From Thermanaeromonas sp. C210 (GTDB taxonomy: Bacteria; Bacillota; DSM-521; Neomoorellales; Neomoorellaceae), in contig NZ_BLWF01000003.1 of assembly GCF_013167955.1 (NCBI RefSeq), forward strand, positions 528,864-592,863: a DNA stretch of 64,000 bases. Reading direction: 5' to 3'. The notes below the pieces were generated by a model, which did not search any database, was not told the origin of the DNA, and saw nothing but the letters and a program-made list of their open reading frames with translations. Shown one piece after another: positions 26,723 to 34,894 of this stretch. Both the position numbers and the translations under genes were made by a program. Numbering within the stretch: the first letter of the stretch is position 1; each line of letters begins with the position of its first letter.

Positions 26723-27661
26723 ATGGACAAGCTGGCTGTAATAGCCATTGGCGGCAATTCCTTAATTAAAACGAAAGGGCAAGTTGATTTAAAGTCTCAG
26801 CTGGAAACGGTAAAAGAAACATGCCATAACATTGCTGAACTAGTCGAGCAGGGCTGGAATGTAGCCATTACCCACGGGAACGGTCCCCAGGTCGGTTTCC
26901 TAATTCGCAGGGCTGAACTGGCTGCTCAGGAGCTACCCCTGATACCCCTTGAATTTGCCGTGGCCGATACCCAGGGGGCCATCGGCTATATGATTCAACA
27001 GTCCCTCATTAATGAATTTCGCCGACGTGGCATAAGAAGAGAGCCGGTTACTGTAGTCACCCAAGTGGTAGTAGATAGTAACGATCCAGCCTTTCAAAAC
27101 CCCAGCAAACCTATTGGTTCCTTTATGACCAGGGAAGAAGCGGAGCGGCATAAGCAGGAAGATGGCTGGACTTTAGTTGAGGATGCCGGGCGCGGTTGGC
27201 GGCGGGTAGTACCCTCGCCGGAACCGCGGGCCATTGTGGAAAGCGCGGCCATCAGGGACTTAATTACCAATGGCTACATTGTTATCTGCGTTGGCGGGGG
27301 CGGGATCCCTGTGATAGAAAAGGATGGCCGGCTGGAAGGAATAGCTGCCGTCATTGACAAGGATTATGCCTCAGCGCTCTTGGCTACCGAAATTAAGGCC
27401 GATATGCTGGTTATCTCTACCGGGGTAAGCAAGGTGGCCATTAATTTTGGCCAGCCCGACCAGAAGGAACTGGATCTCCTGACGGTGCCGGAGGCAGAGG
27501 CCTACCTGGAGGCGGGACACTTCCCACCGGGGAATATGGGGCCTAAAATTATGGCGATTTTGCGGTACCTCAGAAATAATGGTGGCCAGGGCATAATTAC
27601 TTCACCGGAGGCCATAGTTGCTGCGGTGGCAGGAAAAGCCGGGACCAGGATAGTGCCATAA
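26723..27661 (+). CDS. arcC: carbamate kinase
   Basis: A 312-residue cytoplasmic enzyme that makes ATP from carbamoyl phosphate, the energy-yielding last step of arginine, allantoin or oxamate fermentation. Family motifs: AIGGNSLI at the N-terminus, ITHGNGPQVGFL near residue 50, DTQGAIGYMIQQ, RRVVPSPEPRAIVE, VICVGGGGIPVIEKDG, DKDYASALLATEI and HFPPGNMGPKI near the end. ATG with GGGGGAG upstream. It is followed by DUF2877 and FdrA genes, matching the E. coli allK/allH/allF grouping rather than an arginine deiminase operon. Confidence 0.95.
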   Translation: MDKLAVIAIGGNSLIKTKGQVDLKSQLETVKETCHNIAELVEQGWNVAITHGNGPQVGFLIRRAELAAQELPLIPLEFAVADTQGAIGYMIQQSLINEFRRRGIRREPVTVVTQVVVDSNDPAFQNPSKPIGSFMTREEAERHKQEDGWTLVEDAGRGWRRVVPSPEPRAIVESAAIRDLITNGYIVICVGGGGIPVIEKDGRLEGIAAVIDKDYASALLATEIKADMLVISTGVSKVAINFGQPDQKELDLLTVPEAEAYLEAGHFPPGNMGPKIMAILRYLRNNGGQGIITSPEAIVAAVAGKAGTRIVP

Positions 27662-27756
27662 AACATGAGGGTCAAGATTAAAAAGGGAAGTGTGGAAGGG
27701 GGACGGGTGGGATTTATTCTTTTACGGCAACCTGTGCTGGCTGGCGCTTTTACCGG

Positions 27757-28662
27757 TTGTTGCAGCCCGGCCTGAGAGGCAAAGGGTCGGGAAGGCACCG
27801 GTTAAACTTTAGTGTCCACAGCGTTTTTCACCGGGTGTTGAACCTCTACCAGGAAGAAAGGTTATTTTCCCTGGTATGCCGGGGTACGGGCAACGCGCCA
27901 GGCTTTCTCGTTATTGATCTCCCGGAAAATATGGATTTTACAACCCTGGGCCTGCGGCGGGGTATGTCAGTTAGCCTAGAGGGAGAATGGCTGGTGGTAG
28001 GAGAAGTTCTGGCCGTGGACTGCCGGTGCGTGCGGTTATGGCCAGGACGAGACCGGGCGGCTTTGACCTGGGACAGGGAAAATTTGCCACCCAATAATCT
28101 ACAGGCATTACAGGCAGCAATTTGCCACTGGGGAACCAGGGGCGGGATGAAGGACATAATCGACCATTACGAAGGCCATCCCCTGGCCGCCTCCCTCAAT
28201 CTCCTGGCCAGGGGCTTGTGTTACGGCCGGGTAGATGACCTAGCAGCGGCCGTGGTTGGTATCTTGGGCTATGGTCCGGGCCTGACCCCTGCAGGGGATG
28301 ATTTAGTTGTGGGCCTTGCGGCCGCGGCCGGTGTCGGAGCAGAGTACCAGGTTTACCTCCCCCTGTTACGACAGGCAATAATTGATAACCTCGACCGTAC
28401 CACTTCCCTGAGTGCCCATATTCTACGCCAGGTCCTGGCGGGTGATTATCACGAGTATTTACAGGAGGTACTGTACAGTGTTACTCGGGGGACGCCGGAA
28501 AATGTAACTGTAGCCGTACGAAACTTGATGGGGTTAGGGGCCACCTCGGGAACGGATATAGCTACAGGCCTTTACCTGGCTTTTCTCTGGCAATTAGAGA
28601 GCAGGCCTGGTATCTACGAAGAGTATAGGCAAAATGCCGGCCAGAACCTCAGTCAAAGCTAA
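27757..28662 (+). CDS. DUF2877 protein (AllH/YlbF-like)
   Basis: A 301-residue protein of the DUF2877 family. Key segment GLGPGLTPAGDD-like: GYGPGLTPAGDDLVVGLAAA near residue 175, then SLSAHILRQVLAGDYHE and LGATSGTDIATGL near the C-terminus. In E. coli the homologue is one subunit of oxamate carbamoyltransferase (with FdrA and YlbE homologues), which turns oxalurate-derived oxamate metabolism into carbamoyl phosphate. TTG 27757 is the most upstream start; no strong ribosome site is visible. It lies directly after arcC and shares its direction. Confidence 0.82.
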   Translation: MLQPGLRGKGSGRHRLNFSVHSVFHRVLNLYQEERLFSLVCRGTGNAPGFLVIDLPENMDFTTLGLRRGMSVSLEGEWLVVGEVLAVDCRCVRLWPGRDRAALTWDRENLPPNNLQALQAAICHWGTRGGMKDIIDHYEGHPLAASLNLLARGLCYGRVDDLAAAVVGILGYGPGLTPAGDDLVVGLAAAAGVGAEYQVYLPLLRQAIIDNLDRTTSLSAHILRQVLAGDYHEYLQEVLYSVTRGTPENVTVAVRNLMGLGATSGTDIATGLYLAFLWQLESRPGIYEEYRQNAGQNLSQS

Positions 28663-28789
28663 TAGCTATTTTGAGTTCGTCATGTTAATGCGTATCTCCA
28701 GGCAAGTAGCGCCCCTAGCACAGGTAGAAGACGTCCTGGTGGACATGGCAAAAGATATCAGTAAACCGGCTGCTCAGCGGGCCCAATAG
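28661..28789 (+). pseudogene. N-terminal fragment of a first FdrA-like gene
   Basis: Overlapping the DUF2877 stop, one frame reads SYFEFVMLMRISRQVAPLAQ then VEDVLVDMAKDISKPAAQRA and stops. This is the first 40 residues of the FdrA family (compare EYYDSVKLMLVTQQLSSMDG, IEEAAVQMGTNLNKEV in the next gene). The rest is gone. So two fdrA paralogues once stood in tandem. The remaining gap to 28971 shows only a ribosome site, AAGGAGG. Confidence 0.8.
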
Positions 28790-28971
28790 TATATGGCTAA
28801 CTTACGTTTGGCGCGACATCCCAATAATTCGCTTTTTTGCCATTCTTTTATAATTATAGAAAGTATGTTGGTGTCGAGTCATAAGATGAAGTCAGAGGTT
28901 TCATTAATGGATACCAAAGGTTCAAGAATGTACTTTGAAGAACATACGTAAATAGACAAGGAGGGCCAGAA

Positions 28972-29703
28972 ATGTTTTTGAAAGCAGAAATAAGGAAAGG
29001 TGAATATTACGATTCCGTTAAATTGATGTTAGTTACCCAGCAACTATCTAGTATGGACGGCATCGAAGAAGCCGCCGTTCAGATGGGGACAAATCTGAAT
29101 AAAGAAGTCCTTAGAAATATGGGGATGCTAGCTCCAGAATTAGAAGAGGCAACGGCCGATGACTTAATGATTAGCATTAAGGGGATAAGTGAAAAAGCGG
29201 TTGATCAGGCACTGAAGCAGGTTGATTTGCTTTTAAGCCAACGCGGCAGCAAAGATGAATCATATGATTATCGGCCCAGATCATTTGACGCGGCTATGAA
29301 GGCTTGCCCAGACCTGAATCTGTGTATAATTTCTGTCCCCGGCCGTTATGCCAAAAGGGAAGCCATGAAGGCTCTGGAAAAAGGCCTCCATGTAATGCTT
29401 TTTAGTGACAACGTAGCTCTTGAAGACGAATTGGAACTTAAAATTTATGCCCGCAATCACAATCTCTTACTTATGGGGCCTGATTGCGGGACGGCGATGC
29501 TTAATAATATTCCCCTGGGGTTCGCCAACAAAGTCAGGCGTGGGAAAATAGGGATTGTCGGCGCTTCCGGGACAGGAACCCAGGAAGTAATGACCCTTAT
29601 TCATAAACGAGGTGGGGGAGTCAGTCATGCTATTGGTACCGGCAGCCGGGACTTAAGATCGGAAATTGGCGGAATAACGACGCTACAGGGCTTGGAAGGA
29701 GCA
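28972..29703 (+). pseudogene. FdrA-like protein, C-terminal half lost to IS256 insertion and deletion
   Basis: It begins MFLKAEIRKGEYYDSVKLML, the normal FdrA start, with AAGGAGG 8 bases upstream. The acyl-CoA synthetase-like CoA-binding core is present: ISVPGRYAKREAMKALEKGL, LLMGPDCGTAML, GIVGASGTGTQEVM and GGGVSHAIGTGSRDL. FdrA is a subunit of the oxamate carbamoyltransferase complex in E. coli. Homology ends at GGITTLQGLE (about 29697), where the IS begins; the open frame runs 30 codons into the IS and stops at 29787. The missing half (about 250 residues) is not found on the other side of the IS. Confidence 0.9.
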
Positions 29704-31136
29704 TGTCCTAAACGTCGTGGAATTTTGGTGGCGCCCTCTTTCGCGTTTTTTAAGCCGTTTTCACCCTCCTGGAAGTCTCTGGAGTAGTAATGACTTCCAG
29801 CAAAGCCGTGGCCAATAAGGGTAACTCTCGGTATCCTTTGATGCGGTTAAACCCCTTCTCGGCCTGAAGCAGTCCAGCTGCAGCCCAGCGCAAAACCTGC
29901 ATCCCATTTCGCCACCTCTTTACGTTCCGGGTAACAACCCTGACCTTGTCAAAGGCCGTCTCTATTACATTCGTTGACCGTAAAGTTTTCCACAGGGTTT
30001 CGGGTAGACCTAGACGGGTAACGGTCAGCGTCTCCTCTAATCCCTCCCGCAGGCTCCTCGCTGCCCCAGGGTACTTATCTTCAAGGGCATCAGCTAGCCT
30101 ATTTAGTTCCGTTAAAGCCTTATGATAATCCTTTTCTGACCAGGCTTGCTCTAGCTTCTTACCCACCCATTCTTGGGCTCCTTTGGGCAGGTGTTCTAAG
30201 ACGTTCCGCTTCTTATGCACCTGGCACCTCTGTACTACGGCCCGATTACCAAAAACTTCTTTAACCGCCGCCCTTAAAGCTTTGGAGCCGTCTATGACCA
30301 CCAGTATACCCTCTTCCACCTTTAGGCCGCGTTCTACAAGGTTGGTAAGAAGAGACCTACAGACTGCAGCATTCTCTGTAGCCCCTTCCCATAAGCCCAA
30401 GACCTCTTTTTCGCCTTTGTCAGTGATGCCTAAAGCAGCTACCACTGTATGCCCGGCAAACACAACCCCATCAATTACCAGAACCAAGAAACGTTTGTCT
30501 CCCAAAGGCCTGCTTAGCAGCTCCTCTAAGGCCTTACGGGTAGCGTAGATAAATCGCCGGCTTATGGTGCTCTTGGAAGTCCCATGAACAGGTAATTCTT
30601 CTCCTATGGGTTCAAGGCTATGCTTATAGTGCCTTATGGATAACCCGTAAAGTATATGCTCTAGAACTGTCTCAGTTATGAACCTTTCATCCTGGAAGGC
30701 TTCATAGGTTTTAAGTTTTACTTCTCTGCCGTTTATGGCGCGCACCCGGGGACGCCGGATCGCCACCTTTCGCCCCCCTAACACCACGCTACCTTTCTCG
30801 CTCCCATGACGTCTAGCTGTGCGCTCCGGATTGTGCTTTCCTTTGGGTCCCGCTATCTCAGTTACTTCGGCCTCCATCATGGATTGAACCACATCCAAGC
30901 CTACGGCAACGGAAAGGGCTAAGAGCCCTTCCTTGGCTTTACCTATGATCTCCCTTAAGGATACTTGTACATGGTCAGGTAAGTTAGGAAAGCCTCCGGA
31001 GGATATTGGGTTTTCTTTTGACTTGTGATATACTGGCATTGGTGGCGGTTACCTCCTTTTGTATGGATTGTCCACCTCTGTTATATCACAGAGGATTGAG
31101 GGACCGCCACCTTCATTTTCCACGATTTTTGGGACA
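29704..31136 (-). mobile_element. IS256-family insertion sequence, about 1.43 kb
   Basis: One transposase on the minus strand is bounded by inverted ends: TGTCCTAAACGTCGTGGAA at the left and, read inwards from the right, TGTCCCAAAAATCGTGGAA. Both are followed by GGTGGCG a few bases further in. The outermost limits are uncertain by a few bases. No 8-9 bp target duplication is present (left flank GGAAGGAGCA, right flank ACGCCTGACA). The flanks are two different truncated genes, so the element sits at a deletion junction. Confidence 0.88.
29750..31039 (-). CDS. IS256-family (mutator) transposase, intact
   Basis: A 429-residue DDE transposase of the mutator superfamily. The N-terminal helical region LLALSVAVGLDVVQSMMEAE is followed by the zinc-independent DNA-binding part (RTARRHGSEKGSVVLGGRKV). 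The catalytic core has FLVLVIDGVVFAGH (first Asp), LVVIDGSKALRAAV (second Asp), QRCQVHKKRNVLEHLP (signature) and RSTNVIETAFDKVRVVTRNV (catalytic Glu). Normal length. Start ATG 31037-31039 with AGGAGG upstream on the minus strand. Decayed relatives lie at 7265-7402 and 10455-10620. Confidence 0.95.
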   Translation of the reverse strand: MPVYHKSKENPISSGGFPNLPDHVQVSLREIIGKAKEGLLALSVAVGLDVVQSMMEAEVTEIAGPKGKHNPERTARRHGSEKGSVVLGGRKVAIRRPRVRAINGREVKLKTYEAFQDERFITETVLEHILYGLSIRHYKHSLEPIGEELPVHGTSKSTISRRFIYATRKALEELLSRPLGDKRFLVLVIDGVVFAGHTVVAALGITDKGEKEVLGLWEGATENAAVCRSLLTNLVERGLKVEEGILVVIDGSKALRAAVKEVFGNRAVVQRCQVHKKRNVLEHLPKGAQEWVGKKLEQAWSEKDYHKALTELNRLADALEDKYPGAARSLREGLEETLTVTRLGLPETLWKTLRSTNVIETAFDKVRVVTRNVKRWRNGMQVLRWAAAGLLQAEKGFNRIKGYRELPLLATALLEVITTPETSRRVKTA

Positions 31137-31141
31137 ACGCC

Positions 31142-31415
31142 TGACAAGGTTAATCAGGAAGACATCAGAGATATTAAGAATATTCTTGGTCCGTTATTGG
31201 AGTATGATAAGAGCAAGGGAAGCAATTTAATGGAGACATTAGTAGAGTATTTTAGATGCGGAAATAATATAAAACAGATGGCCAAAAAGCTATATATACA
31301 TTATAATACAGCTATATATAGGATCGAGCTAATTCAAAAGCTGCTAAATGTCGATTTGAATAATCCTGATGATAGGTTTAATATCCAACTGGCTTTAAAA
31401 CTAACCTCCCTTGAT
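31142..31415 (+). pseudogene. PucR-family regulator, C-terminal helix-turn-helix only
   Basis: From the right end of the IS the frame reads DIKNILGPLLEYDKSKGSNL, METLVEYFRCGNNIKQMAKK, LYIHYNTAIYRIELIQKLLN and LNNPDDRFNIQLALKL. This is the typical last 90 residues of PucR/CdaR purine-catabolism regulators (PucR_HTH_30). The sensory N-terminus is missing. It probably controlled the adjacent carbamate kinase/FdrA cluster before the deletion. Its last codons run into a scrap of a nucleotidyltransferase gene. Confidence 0.88.
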
Positions 31416-31482
31416 CGGGCAGGCCTTAGCAGACGGGAAGATACTCTATGAGAAGGGCACCCGCTAAAGAGGCGCCCAGCGG
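31415..31482 (+). repeat. fragment duplicated from the MNT/HEPN junction
   Basis: CGGGCAGGCCTTAGCAGACG, GGAAGATACTCTATGAGAAG and GGCACCCGCTAAAGAGGCGC match 33089-33150 (the end of the MNT gene and start of the HEPN gene) with scattered changes. The homology starts exactly where the PucR similarity ends. Confidence 0.8.
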
Positions 31483-31759
31483 GTCGAACCCAGGCCCAAC
31501 TCATTAATAAAACGTTCCAGGTCAACCAAGTTTTCTCGTAAGATTAAAATTCAAAGCCTAACACCTCTTTTAGATAACGTTTGAAAGGAGGACATATGAG
31601 AAAAAACTAGCATAAGCATTTTCATCTCTGCAGAATAGAAGTTGTCCCTTCTTAAGGACATTATAGGCGAAGGGGAGAGGAGAACGGTTTAAAACCCGCA
31701 CGTCCACCGGCAGCCCGCACAACCCCCTCCAAGGCAGCCCTGTTTAGGCGCACCACTTG
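31483..31759. other. intergenic region, no gene seen
   Basis: No frame in this stretch resembles a protein. It contains an AAAGGAGGACATATGAG sequence near 31585, a perfect ribosome site and ATG, but the frame closes after a few codons, so it is the start of a lost gene. Confidence 0.5.
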
Positions 31760-31788
31760 TTGTTCTTTCCATAAATAGGTGTTACAAT
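31760..31788 (+). promoter_or_regulatory. sigma-A promoter of the AbiEii-like module
   Basis: TTGTTC (31760-31765), 17-base spacer, TACAAT (31783-31788), ten bases before the ATG of the next gene, which implies a very short or leaderless transcript. Confidence 0.6.
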
Positions 31789-31798
31789 AGAAACGATA

Positions 31799-32110
31799 AT
31801 GAATAAGGTGATAACTATGGTTGAAGGCACCATTAATGCCCAAACGGCGGATTATTTGCCGGAAGAAAAGTTGGCCCGGATGTTAAAGAATATGGAGTTC
31901 AGTGAAAAATACATGGCGCACGTGTTCAACTTTTTTACCGATGTGCCCCTGCAGGATATAGTCAAATTTATAACTAGGCATAACATCCCGGAGGCTACCC
32001 TGCTAAAGTATTACCAGGCGTACGTCCAGGCCTTTTACCGCAACAGGGAACTTGAGGAGATGCTGGAATATGTGGAAGGAACTCCTGACGAGGGCAGTTC
32101 ACATTCTTGA
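31799..32110 (+). CDS. small partner protein of the AbiEii-like gene
   Basis: A 103-residue hydrophilic, helical protein (LPEEKLARMLKNMEFSEKYM, then VKFITRHNIPEATLLKYYQA). It resembles no family I can name. It overlaps the nucleotidyltransferase gene by 41 bases and shares its promoter. By position it may be the antitoxin of a two-gene module, replacing AbiEi. The first ATG is 10 bases after the -10 box; a second ATG at 31817 is a reasonable alternative. Confidence 0.6.
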   Translation: MNKVITMVEGTINAQTADYLPEEKLARMLKNMEFSEKYMAHVFNFFTDVPLQDIVKFITRHNIPEATLLKYYQAYVQAFYRNRELEEMLEYVEGTPDEGSSHS

Positions 32111-32690
32111 GGCCTCAAGAATCCCGGAAGACGAGTGGACCTGGGGCGGGGGTACCGCCCTTGCCTTTTATTTCCGGCACCGGGAAAGCCGGGATATAGA
32201 CGTATTCCTCACCGATGCCCAATACCTGCCCCTTCTCAGCCCCCGGTTGAATCGCACTACCCAAGATATGGCCAAGGATTACGTGGAAAGCTCAAATTTC
32301 CTTAAGTTGAAGTTCCCGGGGGGCGATGTGGATTTCATAATAGCGCCCCACCTTACCGCCAATTATTTCCTATTAGAGCGGTTCCGGGAGAAAAATATAC
32401 GGGTGGAGACGCCAGAAGAAATTGTGCTTAAAAAGCTTTTTTACCGGGCCGAAAGTTTGAAGGCCAGGGATATAGTAGACGTCGCGGTGGTCTACGAAAG
32501 AAGGGCAAGACATCTTCTTGAGCATGCGTCCCTGTTGGGTACGAAGTTGGAGATAGTAGCCCTTCGATGGAAAAAAATAGAGAGGATATTTCCGCAAGAG
32601 GTGGCCGCTCTTCGAATCTTGCAACCGGAGTTAAAGGATAAAGCGGCCGCCCTTTTTGCAAACTTTTTGGAGGAGATTAAGAAGTATTGA
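32070..32690 (+). CDS. AbiEii/AbiGii-type nucleotidyltransferase toxin
   Basis: A 206-residue protein with the DUF1814/AbiEii nucleotidyltransferase motifs: WGGGTALAFYFRHRESRDID (GG-TAL and the D-x-D metal pair, DIDVF) and VDFIIAPHL, then TPEEIVLKKLFYRAESLKAR with the conserved Lys, and DIVDVAVV. AbiEii toxins transfer nucleotides to tRNA and cause abortive infection or growth arrest. I chose ATG 32070, preceded by GAGGAGA at 9 bases, over the TTG at 32052. It is coupled to the small gene before it. Confidence 0.82.
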   Translation: MWKELLTRAVHILEASRIPEDEWTWGGGTALAFYFRHRESRDIDVFLTDAQYLPLLSPRLNRTTQDMAKDYVESSNFLKLKFPGGDVDFIIAPHLTANYFLLERFREKNIRVETPEEIVLKKLFYRAESLKARDIVDVAVVYERRARHLLEHASLLGTKLEIVALRWKKIERIFPQEVAALRILQPELKDKAAALFANFLEEIKKY

Positions 32691-32854
32691 GGGAGCTTAT
32701 GGATCCTTTGTTGCCGAAGCTAAAGGCCGGCCTTAGAAAGGTTCAACACCGTGGTCGAACTGGTCAGGGCCACCCTTAGAGGGGAGGGACCCAGGTTCTG
32801 GAACCGCCGGAACAGGCCAAATGTAAGGCCATACTGGAAGAAGAGCTTGGCCGC

Positions 32855-33139
32855 ATGGTGAACAAGCTGCGGGAACTGGGAGCGCAAAAAATAATCCTTT
32901 TCGGCTCCTATGCCCGCGGCCGCGCGGACGTGTTCACCGATCTGGATATTATTGTAATTTTGGAGACGGGTTTGCCCTTCGTGGAGCGTACGGGTTATGT
33001 TTATAGAGAACTCGCTCCCCGCGTGCCGAGCGACATTTTAGTTTACACGCCGGAAGAATGGCAACGGATGCAGGACCGTCCCTTTATCCGACAGGCTTTA
33101 GCGGAGGGGAAAATACTCTATGAGAAGAGCACCCGCTGA
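32855..33139 (+). CDS. MNT-family minimal nucleotidyltransferase (antitoxin)
   Basis: A 94-residue protein with the minimal nucleotidyltransferase signature [20 protein letters not shown] (GS-x-G-RG and D-x-D). In MNT/HEPN modules this protein neutralises the HEPN RNase by adding AMP to it. The open frame extends upstream of ATG 32855 without a clear start, so the N-terminus may be longer. It overlaps the HEPN gene by 20 bases. Between 32691 and 32854 there is no gene. An AAAGGCCGGCCTTAGAAAGG stretch near 32724 resembles the 3' flank of the Rpn-type gene. Confidence 0.87.
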   Translation: MVNKLRELGAQKIILFGSYARGRADVFTDLDIIVILETGLPFVERTGYVYRELAPRVPSDILVYTPEEWQRMQDRPFIRQALAEGKILYEKSTR

Positions 33140-33527
33140 AGAGGCGCGCAGGTGGCTGGATCAGGCCAGAGAAGACCTCAAGTGGGCCCGCAGGCTGGCC
33201 GAAGAAGGAGGATATCATATTGCCTGCTTTTTGTCCCAGCAAGTAGCCGAGAAAGCCCTTAAAGCGTTTCTGTATGCCCAGGGAGAAACTTTAGTTCTGG
33301 GGCATTCCGTGAGCACCTTAGGCGAAAAGGCGGCCCACTACGAGAAGAAAATAGCCGAAAAAACAGGAGTATGGTCTATTCTCGACGGCTATTATATCCC
33401 GACCCGCTACCCCAACGGGCTGCCGGACGGCATCCCGGCGCGTGTATACAACCAGAAGACCGCGCGGGAAGCTGTGGCCCTGGCGGCTCAGGTCGTTGAT
33501 ACAGTAGCGGAGCTGACCGGGCTGTAA
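33120..33527 (+). CDS. HEPN-domain toxin
   Basis: A 135-residue four-helix protein. [20 protein letters not shown] starts helix 1, [20 protein letters not shown] helix 2, and HSVSTLGEK then [14 protein letters not shown], a segment typical of the family, precede the last helix. HEPN RNases cut tRNA or mRNA through an R-x4-6-H motif; I do not see a perfect one, so activity is uncertain. Start at ATG 33120 inside the MNT gene. Parts of this junction are repeated at 31415 and 35051. Confidence 0.87.
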   Translation: MRRAPAEEARRWLDQAREDLKWARRLAEEGGYHIACFLSQQVAEKALKAFLYAQGETLVLGHSVSTLGEKAAHYEKKIAEKTGVWSILDGYYIPTRYPNGLPDGIPARVYNQKTAREAVALAAQVVDTVAELTGL

Positions 33528-33709
33528 AGGAGCGGCGGAGCTAGAAGGCCGGAGGCGCAAATTGGTGCGTTTGAACCGCAGCTGAAACCCATGCTCTAAT
33601 TTTGAGCCGTATAGGACATGAACTGGCCCGGGAATGGATAAAAAACCTGATTTGGAAAATTGAACGTGTTAAAGAAGAGGGTGAGTCTGAGGCGGAAGGC
33701 CGCTTCTAG

Positions 33710-33765
33710 CTAATATCGCTAACTTGGACTAGCTTGCCTTGTTAAACAATTTAGCATAATAAAAG
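33710..33765 (+). repeat. diverged copy of the 3' end of the zinc-ribbon gene
   Basis: CTAGCTAATATCGCTAACTT and GGACTAGCTTGCCTTGTTAA match 21003-21050 (last codons, stop and flank of the gene at 20189). The surrounding 33528-33709 shows no gene I can name. Confidence 0.75.
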
Positions 33766-33795
33766 ACCGGACAGTTAAAACCGTCCAGCCTTTGA
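33764..33795 (-). terminator. terminator of the Rpn-type gene
   Basis: Read on the minus strand, GGACGG-TTTTAA-CTGTCC extended by wobble pairs is followed by GGTCTTTTATT. It sits just after the stop of the gene at 33801-34823. Confidence 0.7.
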
Positions 33796-33800
33796 AAGGT

Positions 33801-34823
33801 TCAATGTTTAAGGGCAAGGATTTTTAGCAGCTCATCCTCACTTGTTATGTCCAGTATCTTTTCCGCCAGGTCATCCAGCTCCTCGATAGACAAAGTCTTT
33901 ATCTTCCCTTCCACTTCTGAAGAAACGCTGCCCAGGCGTTTTCTTAACAGCCTCATGATTATTTCCTGCCTGCCTTCCTGCCTGCCTTCCTGCCTGCCTT
34001 CTTGTCTGCCTTCTTCTCGCCCTTCCTCCCGTCCTTTTTGCCAGCCTTCCTGGCGGCCTACCTCCCAGCCTTCCCGGCGTCCTGCCTCCCAGCCTTCCTG
34101 GCGTCCCTTCAAATGCCAGGATGTGGTTATTTCCATAACCCTTTGCACCTCCTCGGGTTGAAGTTCTTCCGCCAACTTCTCTTGCAGAGCTTTTTCTTCT
34201 TCGTCGTCCAGAACCAGATAACTTTCAAAAAAGGCGGTTATCAGTTCCATCTTGGCCGGGTCCAAATGCATCCGGGTCAACAGGCGCAAAAACTCGATCT
34301 TTACCTGTACCCGTTCCCGGGGAGAATAGTTCATCTTGCTTAACAGCGCCGCCGCTACCGGGTTGTTGCTATTTATGTACTGCCGCCACGAAAGTCGCTT
34401 GAGCTGGATCTTGTAAAACTCAAACTGCAGAACCTTGAGAAAAGGAAACTCTACTTCGTGCCGGTTGGTTTCTTCTGCCTTGCTCTCATGGGCAAAAACG
34501 GCTATCGGCAGCACCTTTTTCTGGTGCTTCTCGTAAAGCCGGCTGAAATAAATGAACATGCGCCGGGCAAAGTCGGCCTGCCGGTAGGCCTGGGGCTCAA
34601 TATGTACCAGGACGTACCCGTCTTCCCCTTTTACTTTGACTTCCGCCAGGATATCCACGTAGTGCTTCTCGCCAGCGGTAATATCTGTTATAATTTCCTG
34701 GCTTAAAAATCTGGTGTCCGAATAGTCGATTAAAGCATGGGCTTCAGGGAAAAAGAGTTCCATAAATTCCCGGAAAAAGGTGGTCAGTAGTTCCTTAAAA
34801 AGGCGGTCGTGATCCACGGGCAT
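33801..34823 (-). CDS. Rpn/PD-(D/E)xK-type nuclease-transposase with DUF4351 tail
   Basis: A 340-residue protein. The N-terminal part FKELLTTFFREFMELFFPEA, then YVDILAEVKVKGEDGYVLVH (the D...E-x-K nuclease signature) and HIEPQAYRQADFARRMFIYF is the Rpn (recombination-promoting nuclease) core. A repetitive linker of GRQEG/GRREG units spans about residues 235-285, encoded by 12-base near-repeats. The DUF4351 end has RLLRKRLGSVSSEVEGKIKT and LDDLAEKILDIT. Rpn proteins are spread by unknown means and degrade DNA. ATG 34823 has no strong site visible. Two damaged copies lie at 26240-26565 and 34955-35048. Confidence 0.88.
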   Translation of the reverse strand: MPVDHDRLFKELLTTFFREFMELFFPEAHALIDYSDTRFLSQEIITDITAGEKHYVDILAEVKVKGEDGYVLVHIEPQAYRQADFARRMFIYFSRLYEKHQKKVLPIAVFAHESKAEETNRHEVEFPFLKVLQFEFYKIQLKRLSWRQYINSNNPVAAALLSKMNYSPRERVQVKIEFLRLLTRMHLDPAKMELITAFFESYLVLDDEEEKALQEKLAEELQPEEVQRVMEITTSWHLKGRQEGWEAGRREGWEVGRQEGWQKGREEGREEGRQEGRQEGRQEGRQEIIMRLLRKRLGSVSSEVEGKIKTLSIEELDDLAEKILDITSEDELLKILALKH

Positions 34824-34894
34824 CGCCGGTTTCTCCTGTTTTTCTTTATTTTACCTGAAGAGGGCCAGGCTGAGCAAGAAGTGGTTATTTTTAG

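Noticed and set aside
33960..34120. Regular short repeats that could suggest a CRISPR array
   Set aside because: Units are 12 bases long without unique spacers and encode the GRQEG linker of the Rpn-type protein.
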